Shown: piece by piece, positions 39,474 to 49,783 of the stretch | How positions within the stretch are numbered: the stretch's first letter is position 1 | Layout: every line of letters starts with the position of its first letter | Origin: an uncultured Pelagibacteraceae bacterium | GTDB taxonomy: Bacteria > Pseudomonadota > Alphaproteobacteria > Pelagibacterales > Pelagibacteraceae | NCBI GenBank assembly: GCA_902560075.1 | Contig: CACEKE010000002.1 | Span: 62,001-126,000, forward strand | Direction: 5' to 3' | Length of the DNA: 64,000 nt | Made by a program: the position numbers and the translations under genes | Notes under the pieces: model-generated | Told to the model about the DNA's origin: nothing | Database searches by the model: none | The model's input: the letters and a program-made list of their open reading frames with translations, nothing else

Positions 39474-40805
39474 TTAGTTAATCGATTTTTTTACAATATT
39501 AATACATTTAAAAATTAATTTTTTATCATTACTTTCACACATAATCCTTATTTTAGGTTCAGTGCCTGATTTTCTAACAAGCATTCTACCGTTTCCACTA
39601 ATTAATTTATTTGCATTATTTATGGCTTTTTTACATTTATCACTTTTGATTATGGATTTATTTTTTACAATTACGTTTTCTAATAATTGAGGTGTTGGTT
39701 TAAAATTATTGAATAATTCACTAGCTTTTTTTCCTTTTCTCATTGAAAACAAAACTTCTAAAGCTACTAATAAACCATCTCCTGTTGTTGCAAACTTGCC
39801 TAAAATTATGTGACCAGATTGTTCGCCACCTAAATTAAATTTATTTTTTTTCATTAATTCCTTAACATGCCTATCTCCAACCTGAGATCTTAAAAACTTA
39901 ATTTTGTTTTTCTTAAAGTACTCTTCTAATCCAAAATTGGACATTAAAGTTCCAATCACACCACCTTTTAAAATTTTTTTTTTTTTCCATCTTTTAGCCA
40001 ACATTGCTATTATGGCATCACCATCTACTATTTTGCCATTTTCATCACATATAATTATTCTGTCGGCATCTCCATCTAAAGATATGCCTATATGTGCTTT
40101 ATTTTTTTTTGTAAAATTTCTTATCTTATTTGGATAGGTGGAGCCACATCTTTCATTAATGTTAAATCCATTTGGATTAATTCCAGTTTTATAAACTTGG
40201 GCACCAAGAGATTCAAATAACAATGGTCCAACTTTATAGGCTGCACCATTCGCACAATCAATAGCAATTTTAAGACCTCGTAGATTAAACTGATTTGGAA
40301 AATTACTCCTCAAAATTTCAATATATTTTTCTGAACCGCTCTCAAGCCTTTGAACTCTTCCAAGAATTTTTGGATTTGATAAATTGATAGATATATTAGT
40401 ATCTATCAATTTTTCAATTTTTTTTTCAATTAAGTCAGATAGCTTTAGTCCATCTGGACCAAATAACTTTAAGCCATTATCATAATATGGATTATGTGAT
40501 GCAGTAATCATAATACCCAAATTTGCTCGCATTTTTTTTGTTAGCATTGCTAAACCATTTGTTGGTAGTGGACCAAATGTAAATACATGCATTCCGGCTG
40601 AGGCCAACCCTGATACAAGTGCAGGCTCTAAAGTATAACCAGATAATCTTGTATCTTTAGCAATTATAGCTATTTGCTTATTTTTTTTTTGGTTCTTAAA
40701 ATACGTGCCGGCTGCTAAGCCAAATTTGAAAAACATTTCTCCATTTATTTTTTCTTTATTTACTCTGCCTCTTATTCCGTCAGTGCCAAAATATTTTTTT
40801 AACAT
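39474..40805 (-). CDS. glmM: Phosphoglucosamine mutase
   Basis: GlmM converts glucosamine 6-phosphate to glucosamine 1-phosphate for UDP-GlcNAc, and so for peptidoglycan and LPS. KKYFGTDGIRGRVN opens the protein, the phosphoserine loop is MITASHNPYYDNGLKLFG, the metal site is SLDGDADRIIICDENG, GGEQSGHIIL carries the sugar-binding loop, and RKSGTEPKIRIM the phosphate site. At 443 residues it is full length. A run of 13 T bases (39974-39986) inside the gene encodes the KKKK stretch. Its start overlaps the folP stop by one base. Confidence 0.97.
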   Translation of the reverse strand: MLKKYFGTDGIRGRVNKEKINGEMFFKFGLAAGTYFKNQKKNKQIAIIAKDTRLSGYTLEPALVSGLASAGMHVFTFGPLPTNGLAMLTKKMRANLGIMITASHNPYYDNGLKLFGPDGLKLSDLIEKKIEKLIDTNISINLSNPKILGRVQRLESGSEKYIEILRSNFPNQFNLRGLKIAIDCANGAAYKVGPLLFESLGAQVYKTGINPNGFNINERCGSTYPNKIRNFTKKNKAHIGISLDGDADRIIICDENGKIVDGDAIIAMLAKRWKKKKILKGGVIGTLMSNFGLEEYFKKNKIKFLRSQVGDRHVKELMKKNKFNLGGEQSGHIILGKFATTGDGLLVALEVLFSMRKGKKASELFNNFKPTPQLLENVIVKNKSIIKSDKCKKAINNANKLISGNGRMLVRKSGTEPKIRIMCESNDKKLIFKCINIVKKSIN

Positions 40806-41854
40806 TAATTATAAATTTTTTTAAATACCTTTAAACCTTGGTTAATTTCATTAACATCATGAACTCTAAGTATTTGAACTCCTTGCATTAAACTATATAT
40901 ACTAGAAGATAATGTTCCTCCTAATCTATTTTTACTATCATTTATACCAGATATTTCTCGGATAAACCTTTTTCTTGATACTCCTAATAATATTGGGAGT
41001 CCAAGTGAATGGAAAATAGAAATTTGTTTAATCAAAGTAATATTATGTTTCAAATTTTTACCAAAACCTATACCTGGATCGATTAATATCTGATTATGTC
41101 TAATTCCATATTTTCTTAATTTTTTGAGCTTCTTTTCAAAGAAATCAAAAATATCTAAAAGAACATTTTTGTATGAAGGATTTATTTGCATATTTTTTGG
41201 AGTACCTTTCATGTGGTGAATAACAAATGGTAAATTAGAATGTTTTAAAAATTTAAAAATATTCTTATCATAGCTAAGGCCCGAGACATCATTAATTAAA
41301 TCTAATTTGTAAGAAAGCGCTTTACGCATGACATATGTTTTTCTTGTATCTAATGAGATAAAAATTTTTTTTTTGTTTAGATATTTTAAAGTTTCTTTGA
41401 CTCTATTCCACTCATTTTTCTGATTAACATCTTTAGATCCGGGTCTAGTTGACTCACCACCAATGTCAATTATATTTGCACCTGATCTAATCAGTTTATT
41501 AATTTGTGATTTCGAGGCATTTATTTCATTATATTTACCACCGTCTGAAAAACTGTCAGGTGTCAAATTTAAAATACCCATTAAAAGAGGTATATTTTTT
41601 AAATTTAATTTTCTAATTTTTTTTATTTTGCAAATATTTTTTAAATCGCTAAGAACTTTTTTTTTTATATTTTTCGGAAGATGATTTAATTGCTTAATAT
41701 TTAATTTTCTTTTACTGGTTCTTGTTATAATCTCTATTGTATCAAACGATATACTTTTATTTCCACCTAAGGGTAAACTTAGGTTTTTTTTAACTTTTTG
41801 TAATGAATTTTTTCCAAAATAAAAATTACACGCTCTAGTGTAATATTTTTGCAT
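40805..41854 (-). CDS. folP: Dihydropteroate synthase with N-terminal extension
   Basis: FolP joins p-aminobenzoate to the pterin diphosphate in folate synthesis. The barrel begins near residue 88 with LLMGILNLTPDSFSDGGKY, followed by DIGGESTRPGSKDVN, NDVSGLSYD, HHMKGTPKNMQ, DPGIGFGKNLKHN and GVSRKRFI. The roughly 87-residue N-terminal part (MQKYYTRACNFYFG...) has no motif I recognise; similar extensions occur in alphaproteobacterial FolP. It lies between ftsH (5 bases) and glmM, the usual order. Confidence 0.94.
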   Translation of the reverse strand: MQKYYTRACNFYFGKNSLQKVKKNLSLPLGGNKSISFDTIEIITRTSKRKLNIKQLNHLPKNIKKKVLSDLKNICKIKKIRKLNLKNIPLLMGILNLTPDSFSDGGKYNEINASKSQINKLIRSGANIIDIGGESTRPGSKDVNQKNEWNRVKETLKYLNKKKIFISLDTRKTYVMRKALSYKLDLINDVSGLSYDKNIFKFLKHSNLPFVIHHMKGTPKNMQINPSYKNVLLDIFDFFEKKLKKLRKYGIRHNQILIDPGIGFGKNLKHNITLIKQISIFHSLGLPILLGVSRKRFIREISGINDSKNRLGGTLSSSIYSLMQGVQILRVHDVNEINQGLKVFKKIYN

Positions 41855-41859
41855 TAAGT

Positions 41860-43752
41860 TTAGTGGACAATTTTTGGTTTTAACCCAATTGATCCTAAAG
41901 CTGATCCTTTGTCTTCATCCTCTACTTTAAGATCTTCCTTATTAGAAGGATAGACATTTTTGTTTACTATATCCTCAATTTCTTCACCACTTAATGTTTC
42001 ATAAGTTAATAGTGCTTTTGCGAGTTTATGCAAATCTTCAATCTTATCAGTTAGTATTTTTTTTGCTCTCTCATAACCTTTGTCGACAAATTTTCTAATT
42101 TCTGCATCTACTTTTTTTGCAGTTTCCTCAGACATATTTTGTTGTCTTGCAACTGATCTTCCAAGAAATACCTCTTCTTCATTTTCTCCATAAGCCACTG
42201 GGCCAAGTTCTTTACTTAGTCCTGCTCTCATAACCATTGCTCTAGCCCTTTTTGTAGCTTGTTCAATATCACTCACTGCTCCAGTAGTTACTTTATCATG
42301 TCCGAAAATTAGCTCCTCAGCAACACGTCCACCCATAGCAATTGACATCTGTGCGTGCAATTGTTCTCTTGTCTGTGAAACTTCATCTTTCTCAGGAAGT
42401 TGCATTACCATTCCTAAAGCTCTACCTCTCGGTATTATAGTCGCTTTATGTATTGGATAGGCGGCTTTTTCATTGATGGTGACTATAGCATGTCCTGCCT
42501 CATGATAAGCTGTAAGTCTTTTTTCGTCCTCAGTCATGACCATAGATCTTCTTTCAGCACCCATCATTACTTTGTCTTTTGCTTCTTCAAATTCTAAGTA
42601 CGTAACTATTCTTTTGTTTTTTCTTGCTGCTAGCAATGCTGCTTCATTAACGAGATTAGCAAGATCCGCTCCAGAAAATCCAGGAGTGCCTCTTGCAATT
42701 GTTCTTAAGTTTATATCCGGGGTCATTGAAATCTTTTTACTGTGAACTTTTAATATTTTTTCTCTGCCAATAATATCTGGAAGAGAAACAACAACTTGTC
42801 TATCAAACCTTCCTGGTCTCAATAATGCTGGGTCTAAAACATCTGGTCTATTTGTTGCTGCTATAATAATTACACCTTCATTGGTATCAAAGCCATCCAT
42901 TTCAACAAGTAACTGGTTTAAAGTTTGCTCTCTCTCGTCGTTTCCACCTCCTAAACCAGCACCTCTACTTCTTCCTACTGCGTCTATCTCATCTATAAAT
43001 ATTATACAAGGTGAATGTTTTTTTCCTTGCTCAAACATATCTCTGACTCTTGATGCGCCAACTCCAACAAACATTTCTACAAAATCAGATCCAGAAATTG
43101 TAAAAAAAGGAACTCCCGCTTCACCTGCTATTGCTCTAGCTAACAAAGTTTTACCAGTACCCGGTGGTCCTACTAATAAACATCCTCTTGGAATTTTTCC
43201 TCCAAGTCTACTAAATTTTTTTGGATCTTTTAAAAACTCTACTACTTCCTCTACTTCTTCTTTAGCTTCCTCTACACCCGCAACATCATTAAAGGTTACC
43301 TTACCTTTAACTTCATTCATCATTTTTGCCTTGGATCTTCCAAAACCCATTGCACCGCCCTTTCCTCCCTGCATTTGTCGCATAAAGAATATCCAAACTG
43401 CAATTAACAACAACATTGGAAACCAAGATAGCAAAACACCAAACAATGAAGGCATTTTCTCGTCAAGTGGTGCTGCAGAAATGCTGACGCCTTTTTCAGT
43501 TAACCTTTGGATTAAGTTTGGATCATTTGGAGAATAGGTAGTGAAATTCTCACCATTTGAAAGTATACCTTTTATATTATTACCCTGAATATCAACTTGG
43601 ACTACTCTACCATTATCAACCTCATTTAAAAATTCTGAAAAAATTATACTATTATTTTGTGATATGGACCTTTGGGGGTTCTTAAACATATTGTAAAGTC
43701 CTATAGTAAGAACTATTATAACAGCCCACATTGCTAGGTTTCTAAAATTCAT
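41860..43752 (-). CDS. ftsH: ATP-dependent zinc metalloprotease FtsH
   Basis: FtsH is the membrane-bound AAA+ protease that removes misfolded membrane proteins and short-lived regulators. Two N-terminal membrane helices (residues 5-23 and about 105-123) flank a periplasmic domain. The AAA domain has [34 protein letters not shown] and a second region of homology ending RPGRFDRQV. The zinc site is HEAGHAIV. At 630 residues it is full length. Its regulators HflK and HflC are encoded at 8-10 kb. The tilS-ftsH-folP-glmM order is conserved in proteobacteria. Confidence 0.97.
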   Translation of the reverse strand: MNFRNLAMWAVIIVLTIGLYNMFKNPQRSISQNNSIIFSEFLNEVDNGRVVQVDIQGNNIKGILSNGENFTTYSPNDPNLIQRLTEKGVSISAAPLDEKMPSLFGVLLSWFPMLLLIAVWIFFMRQMQGGKGGAMGFGRSKAKMMNEVKGKVTFNDVAGVEEAKEEVEEVVEFLKDPKKFSRLGGKIPRGCLLVGPPGTGKTLLARAIAGEAGVPFFTISGSDFVEMFVGVGASRVRDMFEQGKKHSPCIIFIDEIDAVGRSRGAGLGGGNDEREQTLNQLLVEMDGFDTNEGVIIIAATNRPDVLDPALLRPGRFDRQVVVSLPDIIGREKILKVHSKKISMTPDINLRTIARGTPGFSGADLANLVNEAALLAARKNKRIVTYLEFEEAKDKVMMGAERRSMVMTEDEKRLTAYHEAGHAIVTINEKAAYPIHKATIIPRGRALGMVMQLPEKDEVSQTREQLHAQMSIAMGGRVAEELIFGHDKVTTGAVSDIEQATKRARAMVMRAGLSKELGPVAYGENEEEVFLGRSVARQQNMSEETAKKVDAEIRKFVDKGYERAKKILTDKIEDLHKLAKALLTYETLSGEEIEDIVNKNVYPSNKEDLKVEDEDKGSALGSIGLKPKIVH

Positions 43753-43804
43753 ACGATATAATTAAGAATTATTGAGAATTTAACAAGAGGCAAATTATAC
43801 AGAA

Positions 43805-44854
43805 TTACAGTTTTTTCAATGATTCAGGGTAAATAATAGTCAATTTTTTAATTTTTTCTATTGTGCACCCAGATAAAGTGGCCTTTGAAAAGTTATCAGA
43901 TACTATTCTGTGAATCATTTTTAAGATTTTTCTTCCTCTTGAGGAGTAGTACTTACCACCTACAACGCTTAATATTTTAGAAAAACTTCTAAATACTATT
44001 TCATCAGGTTGTAAAAAAAAATTGTGTTTTAATATTACGAATTTCCTTTTTAAATAGATAGTGTTTTCATCCAAATTGTTATTAACATAAAATTCTACAA
44101 CGTCATTTGATTTTGTTAAATTCGATATAGTTAATTTAATTTTTTCAAAATTAAATTTCTCCTCTTTTAGTTTTTGAATAATTTCCCTTATTCTAGATCT
44201 TTTATATTTAAAATCTTTATTAGATGGATCTTTTATATAAAAATTGTAAATTTTTTGAGAAGTATACTCGAGCTCATTTTTACTACAATTTAACAATGGC
44301 CTACACAAATAAACACCATTATTTTCAATTAATTTTGAATTAAACGATACAAAGCCTTTTAAACCAGATCCTCTGCTTAATCTAATTAAAAAGTTTTCAA
44401 TTAAATCATCTTCTGTGTGACCTAGGAAAATAATATTAATTAAATTTTTATTTAACCTCTTGCTTATAAGATTATATCTAGATTTTCTAGCTTTTGATTG
44501 AATATTTGACTTAGGTTTTAGTCCTTTCCATTTTAGAATCTTTAAATTTATATTGATTAATTTTAATTTTTTCTTGACCATTAAAGCCTCATATTTTGAG
44601 CTATGTCTTAATCCGTGATCAACGTGATAGTAATTTATTCTGATTTTCTTTTCTAAACTATAAAGTTTAAGAAAATAAGCTAAAGCCATACTGTCAGGTC
44701 CGCCTGAAATTCCAGCAGAAAATTTAGATTTATCATTCAAAAAAATGATATTTTTTTTAAATCTTTGGTAAATATTAATTATTTTTTTATCGGATATTTT
44801 AAGAAGATTTTTTTTATGAATTATTTTTTTTACACTCAAACTTTTTTTCCTCAT
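43805..44854 (-). CDS. tilS: tRNA(Ile)-lysidine synthase
   Basis: TilS attaches lysine to C34 of the CAU-anticodon tRNA-Ile so that it reads AUA, a frequent codon in an AT-rich genome. The PP-loop ATP site is SAGISGGPDSMALAYFL (SGGPDS at 50-55), followed by YYHVDHGLRHSSKYEA, FLGHTEDDLIENFLIRLSRGSGLKG and RPLLNCSKNEL. RSRIREIIQ is also typical. At 349 residues it is shorter than the E. coli protein but in range for alphaproteobacteria. Its start overlaps cpoB by 41 bases. Confidence 0.93.
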   Translation of the reverse strand: MRKKSLSVKKIIHKKNLLKISDKKIINIYQRFKKNIIFLNDKSKFSAGISGGPDSMALAYFLKLYSLEKKIRINYYHVDHGLRHSSKYEALMVKKKLKLININLKILKWKGLKPKSNIQSKARKSRYNLISKRLNKNLINIIFLGHTEDDLIENFLIRLSRGSGLKGFVSFNSKLIENNGVYLCRPLLNCSKNELEYTSQKIYNFYIKDPSNKDFKYKRSRIREIIQKLKEEKFNFEKIKLTISNLTKSNDVVEFYVNNNLDENTIYLKRKFVILKHNFFLQPDEIVFRSFSKILSVVGGKYYSSRGRKILKMIHRIVSDNFSKATLSGCTIEKIKKLTIIYPESLKKL

Positions 44855-45806
44855 ATTTGGCTTTTTGGATTACAGATTCCTTTGCGTTAGGATATTGCTT
44901 TTTAACTCCCGAAATCATCAAACAACCTTGATCTTTTTCACCAATTTGTACTAAGGAAACTCCTAGCTTTAATAAATTTATTGGAGCTTTGTCGCTCTTA
45001 GGATAATTTTTATAACCTTCAAGGTAAGCTGATGCTGCGTCAGTATATAATTGTCTAATCCTAAATGTTTCTGCATACCAATATTGAGCATTACCAGCTA
45101 ATTTATGATCTGGATTTGTGTTTACAAATTCTCTAAATGCTCTCTCTGCAGTATTATAATCTCCAACTTTAAGAAAACTTGTTGCAAATTCATACTGCTG
45201 TTGTGGATTTGTTTGAGGTAAAATTTTTTCTTCTACAACAAAATTTTCAGTTACTACTGAGGCTGTAGTATCAATTGATTGTGTCTCTTGATTTGTTTCC
45301 TCGCTGGTCATATCTTTATAAGAAATTGAACCAAGATCTTGGGGTTCACTCGAACCAGGTAAAGTTAGATTTGGATCACTAGATGAAGATGAAGATGTTA
45401 TACTTGCTGCCTCAGTACTGATATTTTTATTTACTGATTTCTCTAATTGTTGAAACCTTAGTTGATTATCGCTCTGTACCTTTGATAGTCTAGTAGAAAG
45501 TTTATCTATCTTAAAGTTAATTTCTTCAAATCTGTTAGTTAAATTTTGAAACTGGGTTTCAATCTCTGATAATTTTAATAAATGTCTAGTTAAAACATCC
45601 TCAGCATTATCATTTAATTCATGTGAGTTATTTGATAATTCATTGTTTAATTTACTCTCAGAATAAACTGCTTTTTCTAAAGTTTTGATATCATTTTGAA
45701 TAATTTCTAATATTTCTTTGAAATTATGGTTGTCGGAAAAAGAGTTAGACGACGCAAGAAATAAATAAAACAAAATATAATTAATTATAAATATAATTTT
45801 TTTCAT
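44814..45806 (-). CDS. cpoB: Tol-Pal system protein CpoB (YbgF)
   Basis: CpoB is a periplasmic protein linking Tol-Pal action with peptidoglycan synthesis. From the ATG at 45806 it starts with a signal peptide (MKKIIFIINYILFYLFLASSNSFS). An N-terminal coiled-coil region (about residues 25-115) and a Ser/Thr-rich linker follow. The C-terminal TPR domain has QYEFATSFLKVGDYNTAERAF and AQYWYAETFRIRQLYTDAASAYL. The ORF-track start adds 11 residues that would disrupt the signal sequence. A strong hairpin lies upstream, between it and pal. Confidence 0.9.
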   Translation of the reverse strand: MKKIIFIINYILFYLFLASSNSFSDNHNFKEILEIIQNDIKTLEKAVYSESKLNNELSNNSHELNDNAEDVLTRHLLKLSEIETQFQNLTNRFEEINFKIDKLSTRLSKVQSDNQLRFQQLEKSVNKNISTEAASITSSSSSSDPNLTLPGSSEPQDLGSISYKDMTSEETNQETQSIDTTASVVTENFVVEEKILPQTNPQQQYEFATSFLKVGDYNTAERAFREFVNTNPDHKLAGNAQYWYAETFRIRQLYTDAASAYLEGYKNYPKSDKAPINLLKLGVSLVQIGEKDQGCLMISGVKKQYPNAKESVIQKAKYEEKKFECKKNNS

Positions 45807-45843
45807 TAAACTTTTTATTTGTATGAATAATAATGGCAAAATA

Positions 45844-45871
45844 AAGACCCTAGATTTAAATCTAGGGTCTT
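45844..45871 (-). terminator. Perfect 28-bp palindrome, likely intrinsic terminator after pal
   Basis: AAGACCCTAGATTT/AAATCTAGGGTCTT is a perfect palindrome with each arm 14 bases long. On the minus strand it follows the pal stop by 20 bases and is succeeded by TATTTT. Because it is symmetric it could also work on plus-strand transcripts. It is the strongest terminator-like structure in the window and would separate tolQRAB-pal from cpoB expression. Confidence 0.75.
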
Positions 45872-45891
45872 AAATTATTAATTTTTTTATC

Positions 45892-46374
45892 TTAATTAGC
45901 TTTAACTGAGACTGATCTTCTATTTTTTGACCATGCTAAAGGATTTGAGCCAGAATCCACTGGTCTCTCTTTTCCATAACTAATTACAGAAATTCTATCT
46001 GAGGAAATTCCATATGTCATCAAATAGTCTTTTGCAGCATTAGCTCTTCTTTCACCTAATGCTAAGTTGTATTCTCTTGTTCCTCTTTCGTCAGCGTGGC
46101 CTTCTAAAACAATTGTAATGTCTGAATTCTTTCTTAACCATGCAGCTTGTTTTCTTAAAGTATCTCTAGAAGCAGTTGTTAAAACTGACTCATTGGTTGC
46201 AAAGAAAACCCTGTCTGGGACACCACTTGCTAAATATTCTACAGTGTCTGTACCAGTATATACGTCTCCTTGCATCTGAGAATCTACTTTTTTAGTTTGT
46301 GTTGCACATGCAGACAAAACAAAGCTTAACAGAAATGCTAGGAATACGTTTTTTAAAATTTTGTTAGATATCAT
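45892..46374 (-). CDS. pal: Peptidoglycan-associated lipoprotein Pal
   Basis: Pal is an outer-membrane lipoprotein that binds peptidoglycan and TolB, supporting outer-membrane constriction at division. The signal peptide ends in lipobox LSAC with lipidated Cys23. The OmpA-like domain has VEYLASGVPDRVFFATNESVLT and LEGHADERGTREYNLALGERRA, including the Asp and Arg that bind diaminopimelate. At 160 residues it is full length. A clear AAGGAG lies four bases before the ATG. Confidence 0.96.
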   Translation of the reverse strand: MISNKILKNVFLAFLLSFVLSACATQTKKVDSQMQGDVYTGTDTVEYLASGVPDRVFFATNESVLTTASRDTLRKQAAWLRKNSDITIVLEGHADERGTREYNLALGERRANAAKDYLMTYGISSDRISVISYGKERPVDSGSNPLAWSKNRRSVSVKAN

Positions 46375-46489
46375 ACTGCTCCTTAATTAATTGTCTAAAT
46401 CCTTAAATTTTAATTTTTTCATAACTAAATAGATCTTTCAAGCATAAAAATCAATTGAATTAATCCAATATTTTATGTCCAAATTAGGA
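46375..46489 (-). promoter_or_regulatory. pal upstream region with strong Shine-Dalgarno
   Basis: The 115-base spacer between tolB and pal carries AAGGAG at 46379-46384, four bases before the pal ATG. A possible minus-strand promoter, TTGATT, a 17-base gap and TATTTA, lies upstream. An inverted repeat TTAATCC/GGATTAA (46460-46466 and 46487-46493) overlaps the tolB stop. Pal therefore probably has its own promoter in addition to read-through from tolQ. Confidence 0.4.
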
Positions 46490-47833
46490 TTAATTACTCA
46501 ATAATGATGACCAGGAAGGGTCTGAACCATCAGTTTCTGTTGGTACCTGTCTCTCATTATAACCAGTTAAATCTATAGACCAAAGTTTTGCTGAAAATCC
46601 TTTACCCTCACTATTAGATTTTGTTTCTCTATAAAAAATTAGTACTCTTCCATTTGGAGACCATGATGGTGCTTCTTGATAATAATTTTCAGTTAGCAAT
46701 CTTTCTCCACTGCCGTCAGTTCTCATAACACCAATATAAAATTTACCTTTATGTAATTTTGTAAATGCTATTAGGTCACCTCTAGGAGACCAAACTGGAG
46801 TTCCATATAAACCTTTTCCAAATGAAATTCTTTTAACATTAGAGCCATCACTTTTCATAACATATATTTGTTGAAATCCACTTCTATCAGAATTAAATGT
46901 AATAAATTTTCCATCTGGTGAATAAGATGGAGACGTATCTATTGATGGATGATTAGTAATTCTGTTTACGATACGATTTTCCAAATTCATTGTATAAATA
47001 TCGGAATTGCCATCTTTAGCAAAACTCATGATTATTTTTTTTCCATCAGGAGAAAATCTTGGAGCAAATGTCATTCCTGGAAAATCTCCGACCACTTCCT
47101 GTATCCCAGTTTCTATATCCAATAAATAAACTCTAGGTAAATTTTTAAAATAAGATAAGTATGTAACCATTTGGTTTGTGGGATTAAATCTAGGAGTTAG
47201 AACTAACTCGTTTCCTAACGTTAAATATTTAGTATTAACACTATCTTGATCCATAATAGCAAGTTTCTTGATTCTTTTTGTTTTTGGACCCTGTTCAGCA
47301 ACATAAATTATTCTTGTATCAAAATAACCCTTTTCACCAGTTAGTCTCTCATAAATTTTGTCTGATATAATATGACCAACTCTTCTCCAGTTTTCTGGCA
47401 CAGTTGTAAAAGCTAGCGCCATAAGTTCTTTAGCAGCAAGCACATCCCATAATCTGAACTCTACTCTTAATTTCTCATCTACAAATTTTACCTGTCCAGT
47501 TATAAGTGCTTGGGCTTTAATTAATTTCCAATCTTCAAATCTCGGTTTTAAATGTGCCACATCAGGATTTTGTAAAAAAGCATTTTTTTCTAAAGGATTA
47601 AATAACCCAGTTCTTCTTAAATTGTTTTCAACAACTTCAGATATTTTCTCTCCTAATTTACTAATATTTGTTTCATTTTTGAGCTCTTGTTTGGTATCAC
47701 TGTCTGAAAATAGAGGAGAAACAGCAATTGGAAGTGGATTTAGATTTCCTCTAGTAATATCTACTTCTATTAGAGAATATGCATTGTTTATATTAAGTAA
47801 AAAAAATAAAATAAAGAATAGATTTTTTTTCAT
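46490..47833 (-). CDS. tolB: Tol-Pal system beta-propeller protein TolB
   Basis: TolB is the periplasmic partner of Pal. From the ATG at 47833 it has a signal peptide ([20 protein letters not shown]), an N-terminal domain with [15 protein letters not shown] and [32 protein letters not shown], then a six-bladed propeller with repeats such as [36 protein letters not shown] and [16 protein letters not shown]. The ORF-track start lies within tolA and is rejected. The tolA stop and tolB start overlap (ATGA). Confidence 0.96.
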   Translation of the reverse strand: MKKNLFFILFFLLNINNAYSLIEVDITRGNLNPLPIAVSPLFSDSDTKQELKNETNISKLGEKISEVVENNLRRTGLFNPLEKNAFLQNPDVAHLKPRFEDWKLIKAQALITGQVKFVDEKLRVEFRLWDVLAAKELMALAFTTVPENWRRVGHIISDKIYERLTGEKGYFDTRIIYVAEQGPKTKRIKKLAIMDQDSVNTKYLTLGNELVLTPRFNPTNQMVTYLSYFKNLPRVYLLDIETGIQEVVGDFPGMTFAPRFSPDGKKIIMSFAKDGNSDIYTMNLENRIVNRITNHPSIDTSPSYSPDGKFITFNSDRSGFQQIYVMKSDGSNVKRISFGKGLYGTPVWSPRGDLIAFTKLHKGKFYIGVMRTDGSGERLLTENYYQEAPSWSPNGRVLIFYRETKSNSEGKGFSAKLWSIDLTGYNERQVPTETDGSDPSWSSLLSN

Positions 47834-48639
47834 CACCCCTCTAACATTTCTCTTGCATCGAAATTTAATTGTAAATCCTTCCATCTTTCATATCCAGTAG
47901 ATGGAACTCTCAAAGGTTGGCATAGCTGAATTGCTCTTAAAGCGCTTTCTGCGAGTACCTTATAAAAATTTTGACCAGGTTTATTCATTCTTGCATGATC
48001 TAGTATTTCAGAATCAATTATTGTGCCATCTGGTTCTAATTTCAATTTAATTCTTACCATTAAATTTTCGTTGTAAGGTAGTCCCAAAGGTATACTCCAG
48101 CAACCAAATATTTGGGCTTTTAATGCATCTTCTTCACTTAAAGTTAATCCTACATTATTTAATGATTTATCTTGAGATTGAGTAATTTTATTAGACTTTA
48201 CATTGGTTTCAGCTAAATTTTCTTTAGACTTATCAATTAATGCTGCAATATTTGTGGGATCAAAGATTTCTTTTTTTTCGAATTCGGATACTTGTTTCAC
48301 TTTTGTGTCTTCTACTTCAGGATTTTGCTTATCATCTATTTGTTTAATTTTTTCAACCTTTTGGTCTGGCATTGGAATTGCTTCAGGTTTGATTTTTTTA
48401 ATTTTTTTTGGAGGTGCTTGCTCTGATACAAGTTTTTTTTCTTCCTCTTTGATTTTCTCAATTATTTTTTTTGCTTTAGGTGCAAAAGGAATATTTGTCT
48501 TCTCAGAAATTTGAATTAGCTCGACAGATATTAATGGAGGCAAATCTAAAGGTTTTTTAGCGACAAAAGGTAAACTCACAATCGTTAAAATTATTATTAA
48601 CGCATGAAAAGCTGATGATAATAGAATACTTTTAGACAC
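47833..48639 (-). CDS. tolA: TolA-like energy-transducing protein
   Basis: TolA links the TolQR motor to TolB and Pal across the periplasm. The 268-residue protein has one N-terminal membrane anchor (about residues 5-25), a charged Lys/Glu/Pro-rich spanning region (residues 50-150), and a C-terminal TonB/TolA-like domain with [33 protein letters not shown]. The spacer is short compared with E. coli TolA. The name relies on gene order (tolQ-tolR-tolA-tolB) as much as on sequence. Confidence 0.85.
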   Translation of the reverse strand: MSKSILLSSAFHALIIILTIVSLPFVAKKPLDLPPLISVELIQISEKTNIPFAPKAKKIIEKIKEEEKKLVSEQAPPKKIKKIKPEAIPMPDQKVEKIKQIDDKQNPEVEDTKVKQVSEFEKKEIFDPTNIAALIDKSKENLAETNVKSNKITQSQDKSLNNVGLTLSEEDALKAQIFGCWSIPLGLPYNENLMVRIKLKLEPDGTIIDSEILDHARMNKPGQNFYKVLAESALRAIQLCQPLRVPSTGYERWKDLQLNFDAREMLEG

Positions 48640-48640
48640 A

Positions 48641-49057
48641 TTAACGCTCTTTATAAGGCTCGGATATTAGAGCAACTTTTGTAAAACCAGATCCGGAAAG
48701 CATGCCCATAATTTCAAGAACACGACCATAATTAATTGTTTTATCTCCTCTCACATAAATTCTAGTATCCGTTCTGTTTTTTGAAACTGCAAGAATTTTA
48801 TCTATTATATTATCATATTCAACTTTTGACTCTTGGATATAGATTTCTCCTTTAGAATTAATGGTAAGTGTTAGTGGCTCTTGTTCTTCAGGCAATGTGT
48901 CTGCTGAACTTTCTGGCAAATCAACTTGAACACCAACTGTTAGAAGAGGAGCTGTAACCATAAAAATTATCAATAAGACTAACATTACATCAACAAACGG
49001 TGTAACATTAATTTCACTCATTGGTTCTCTTGATGATCGTTTAAGATTAAAAGCCAT
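48641..49057 (-). CDS. tolR: TolR, biopolymer transport protein
   Basis: TolR is the peptidoglycan-binding part of the TolQR proton motor. The 138-residue protein has SEINVTPFVDVMLVLLIIFMVTAPLLTVG near the N-terminus, with the proton-conducting Asp in PFVDVMLVL. The periplasmic domain contains QVDLPESSADTLPEEQEPLTLTIN and IYVRGDKTINYGRVLEIMGML. It is one base after tolQ and one base before tolA. Confidence 0.95.
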   Translation of the reverse strand: MAFNLKRSSREPMSEINVTPFVDVMLVLLIIFMVTAPLLTVGVQVDLPESSADTLPEEQEPLTLTINSKGEIYIQESKVEYDNIIDKILAVSKNRTDTRIYVRGDKTINYGRVLEIMGMLSGSGFTKVALISEPYKER

Positions 49058-49729
49058 TTAAATTATAGATATAAATCTTTTTGAAAAATTTTCCAATTTT
49101 TGAAAATATTTTTTAGAGTCATTGCTAAATTTATTATATGCGATAACTGCTGGTATGGCTGCTAATAAACCAAGAGCAGTCGCAAACAATGCTTCCGCTA
49201 TACCTGGTGCAACAATAGCTAAACTGGTATTTCTTGAAATTGCTATTGATTGAAATGAATTCATTATTCCCCATACAGTTCCAAATAATCCAATAAAGGG
49301 GGCTGTAGATCCAACAGTTGCTAAAAAAGTATAATTTTTCTCTATAATGTTCATTTGCTTTTCTATATTTGATTGAAGTGTACTTCCTAATCTCTCAGAT
49401 AAATTTGACTTAGATCGTGTTTTAATTACAGATTGCATTGTTACTCTGAAAACTTTTGCCATTGGGTCGTCTATGTTAGCCGGTAGATTGTTAAAAAATG
49501 TTTCTGCCGATTTCGATTTCCAAAATTTTTCCTCAAATTCATCAGAGGTCTTATTTATTTTTTTAAATAATTTATATTTGTCAAAAATAATTGCCCAAGA
49601 ATAAACTGATGCTGCAATTAAAATAATTATTACTGATTTAACTATGATATCTGCTCTTAAAAATAATTGAACTATTGAAAAATCTGTACTTGTTAAACCA
49701 ACGGCTTGTGATGCAATATCTGCTTCCAT
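49058..49729 (-). CDS. tolQ: TolQ, MotA/ExbB-type proton channel protein
   Basis: TolQ forms the pentameric channel around TolR. Three membrane helices are visible: DIIVKSVIIILIAASVYSWAIIFDKYKLFKKI at the N-terminus, and two in FLATVGSTAPFIGLFGTVWGIMNSF ... SLAIVAPGIAEALFATALGLLAAIPAVIAYNKF. At 223 residues it is typical. It is the first gene of tolQRAB, with a 54-base upstream spacer that likely holds the promoter. The acyl-CoA thioesterase ybgC that often precedes tolQ is absent. Confidence 0.95.
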   Translation of the reverse strand: MEADIASQAVGLTSTDFSIVQLFLRADIIVKSVIIILIAASVYSWAIIFDKYKLFKKINKTSDEFEEKFWKSKSAETFFNNLPANIDDPMAKVFRVTMQSVIKTRSKSNLSERLGSTLQSNIEKQMNIIEKNYTFLATVGSTAPFIGLFGTVWGIMNSFQSIAISRNTSLAIVAPGIAEALFATALGLLAAIPAVIAYNKFSNDSKKYFQKLENFSKRFISII

Positions 49730-49783
49730 AAAACTTTATTCACACTAAATTGTGTCATCAATTTGACTTTAGTAATATAGGTA

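Noticed and set aside
42881-43537. 218-residue plus-strand ORF antisense to ftsH
   Set aside because: It lies fully within ftsH, which has strong family motifs. Its Ser/Pro/Thr-rich translation is typical of an antisense shadow and no conserved domain is visible.
47834-47884. Upstream start for tolB
   Set aside because: It would place 17 charged residues before a clear signal peptide and lies inside tolA; the ATG at 47833 is preferred.
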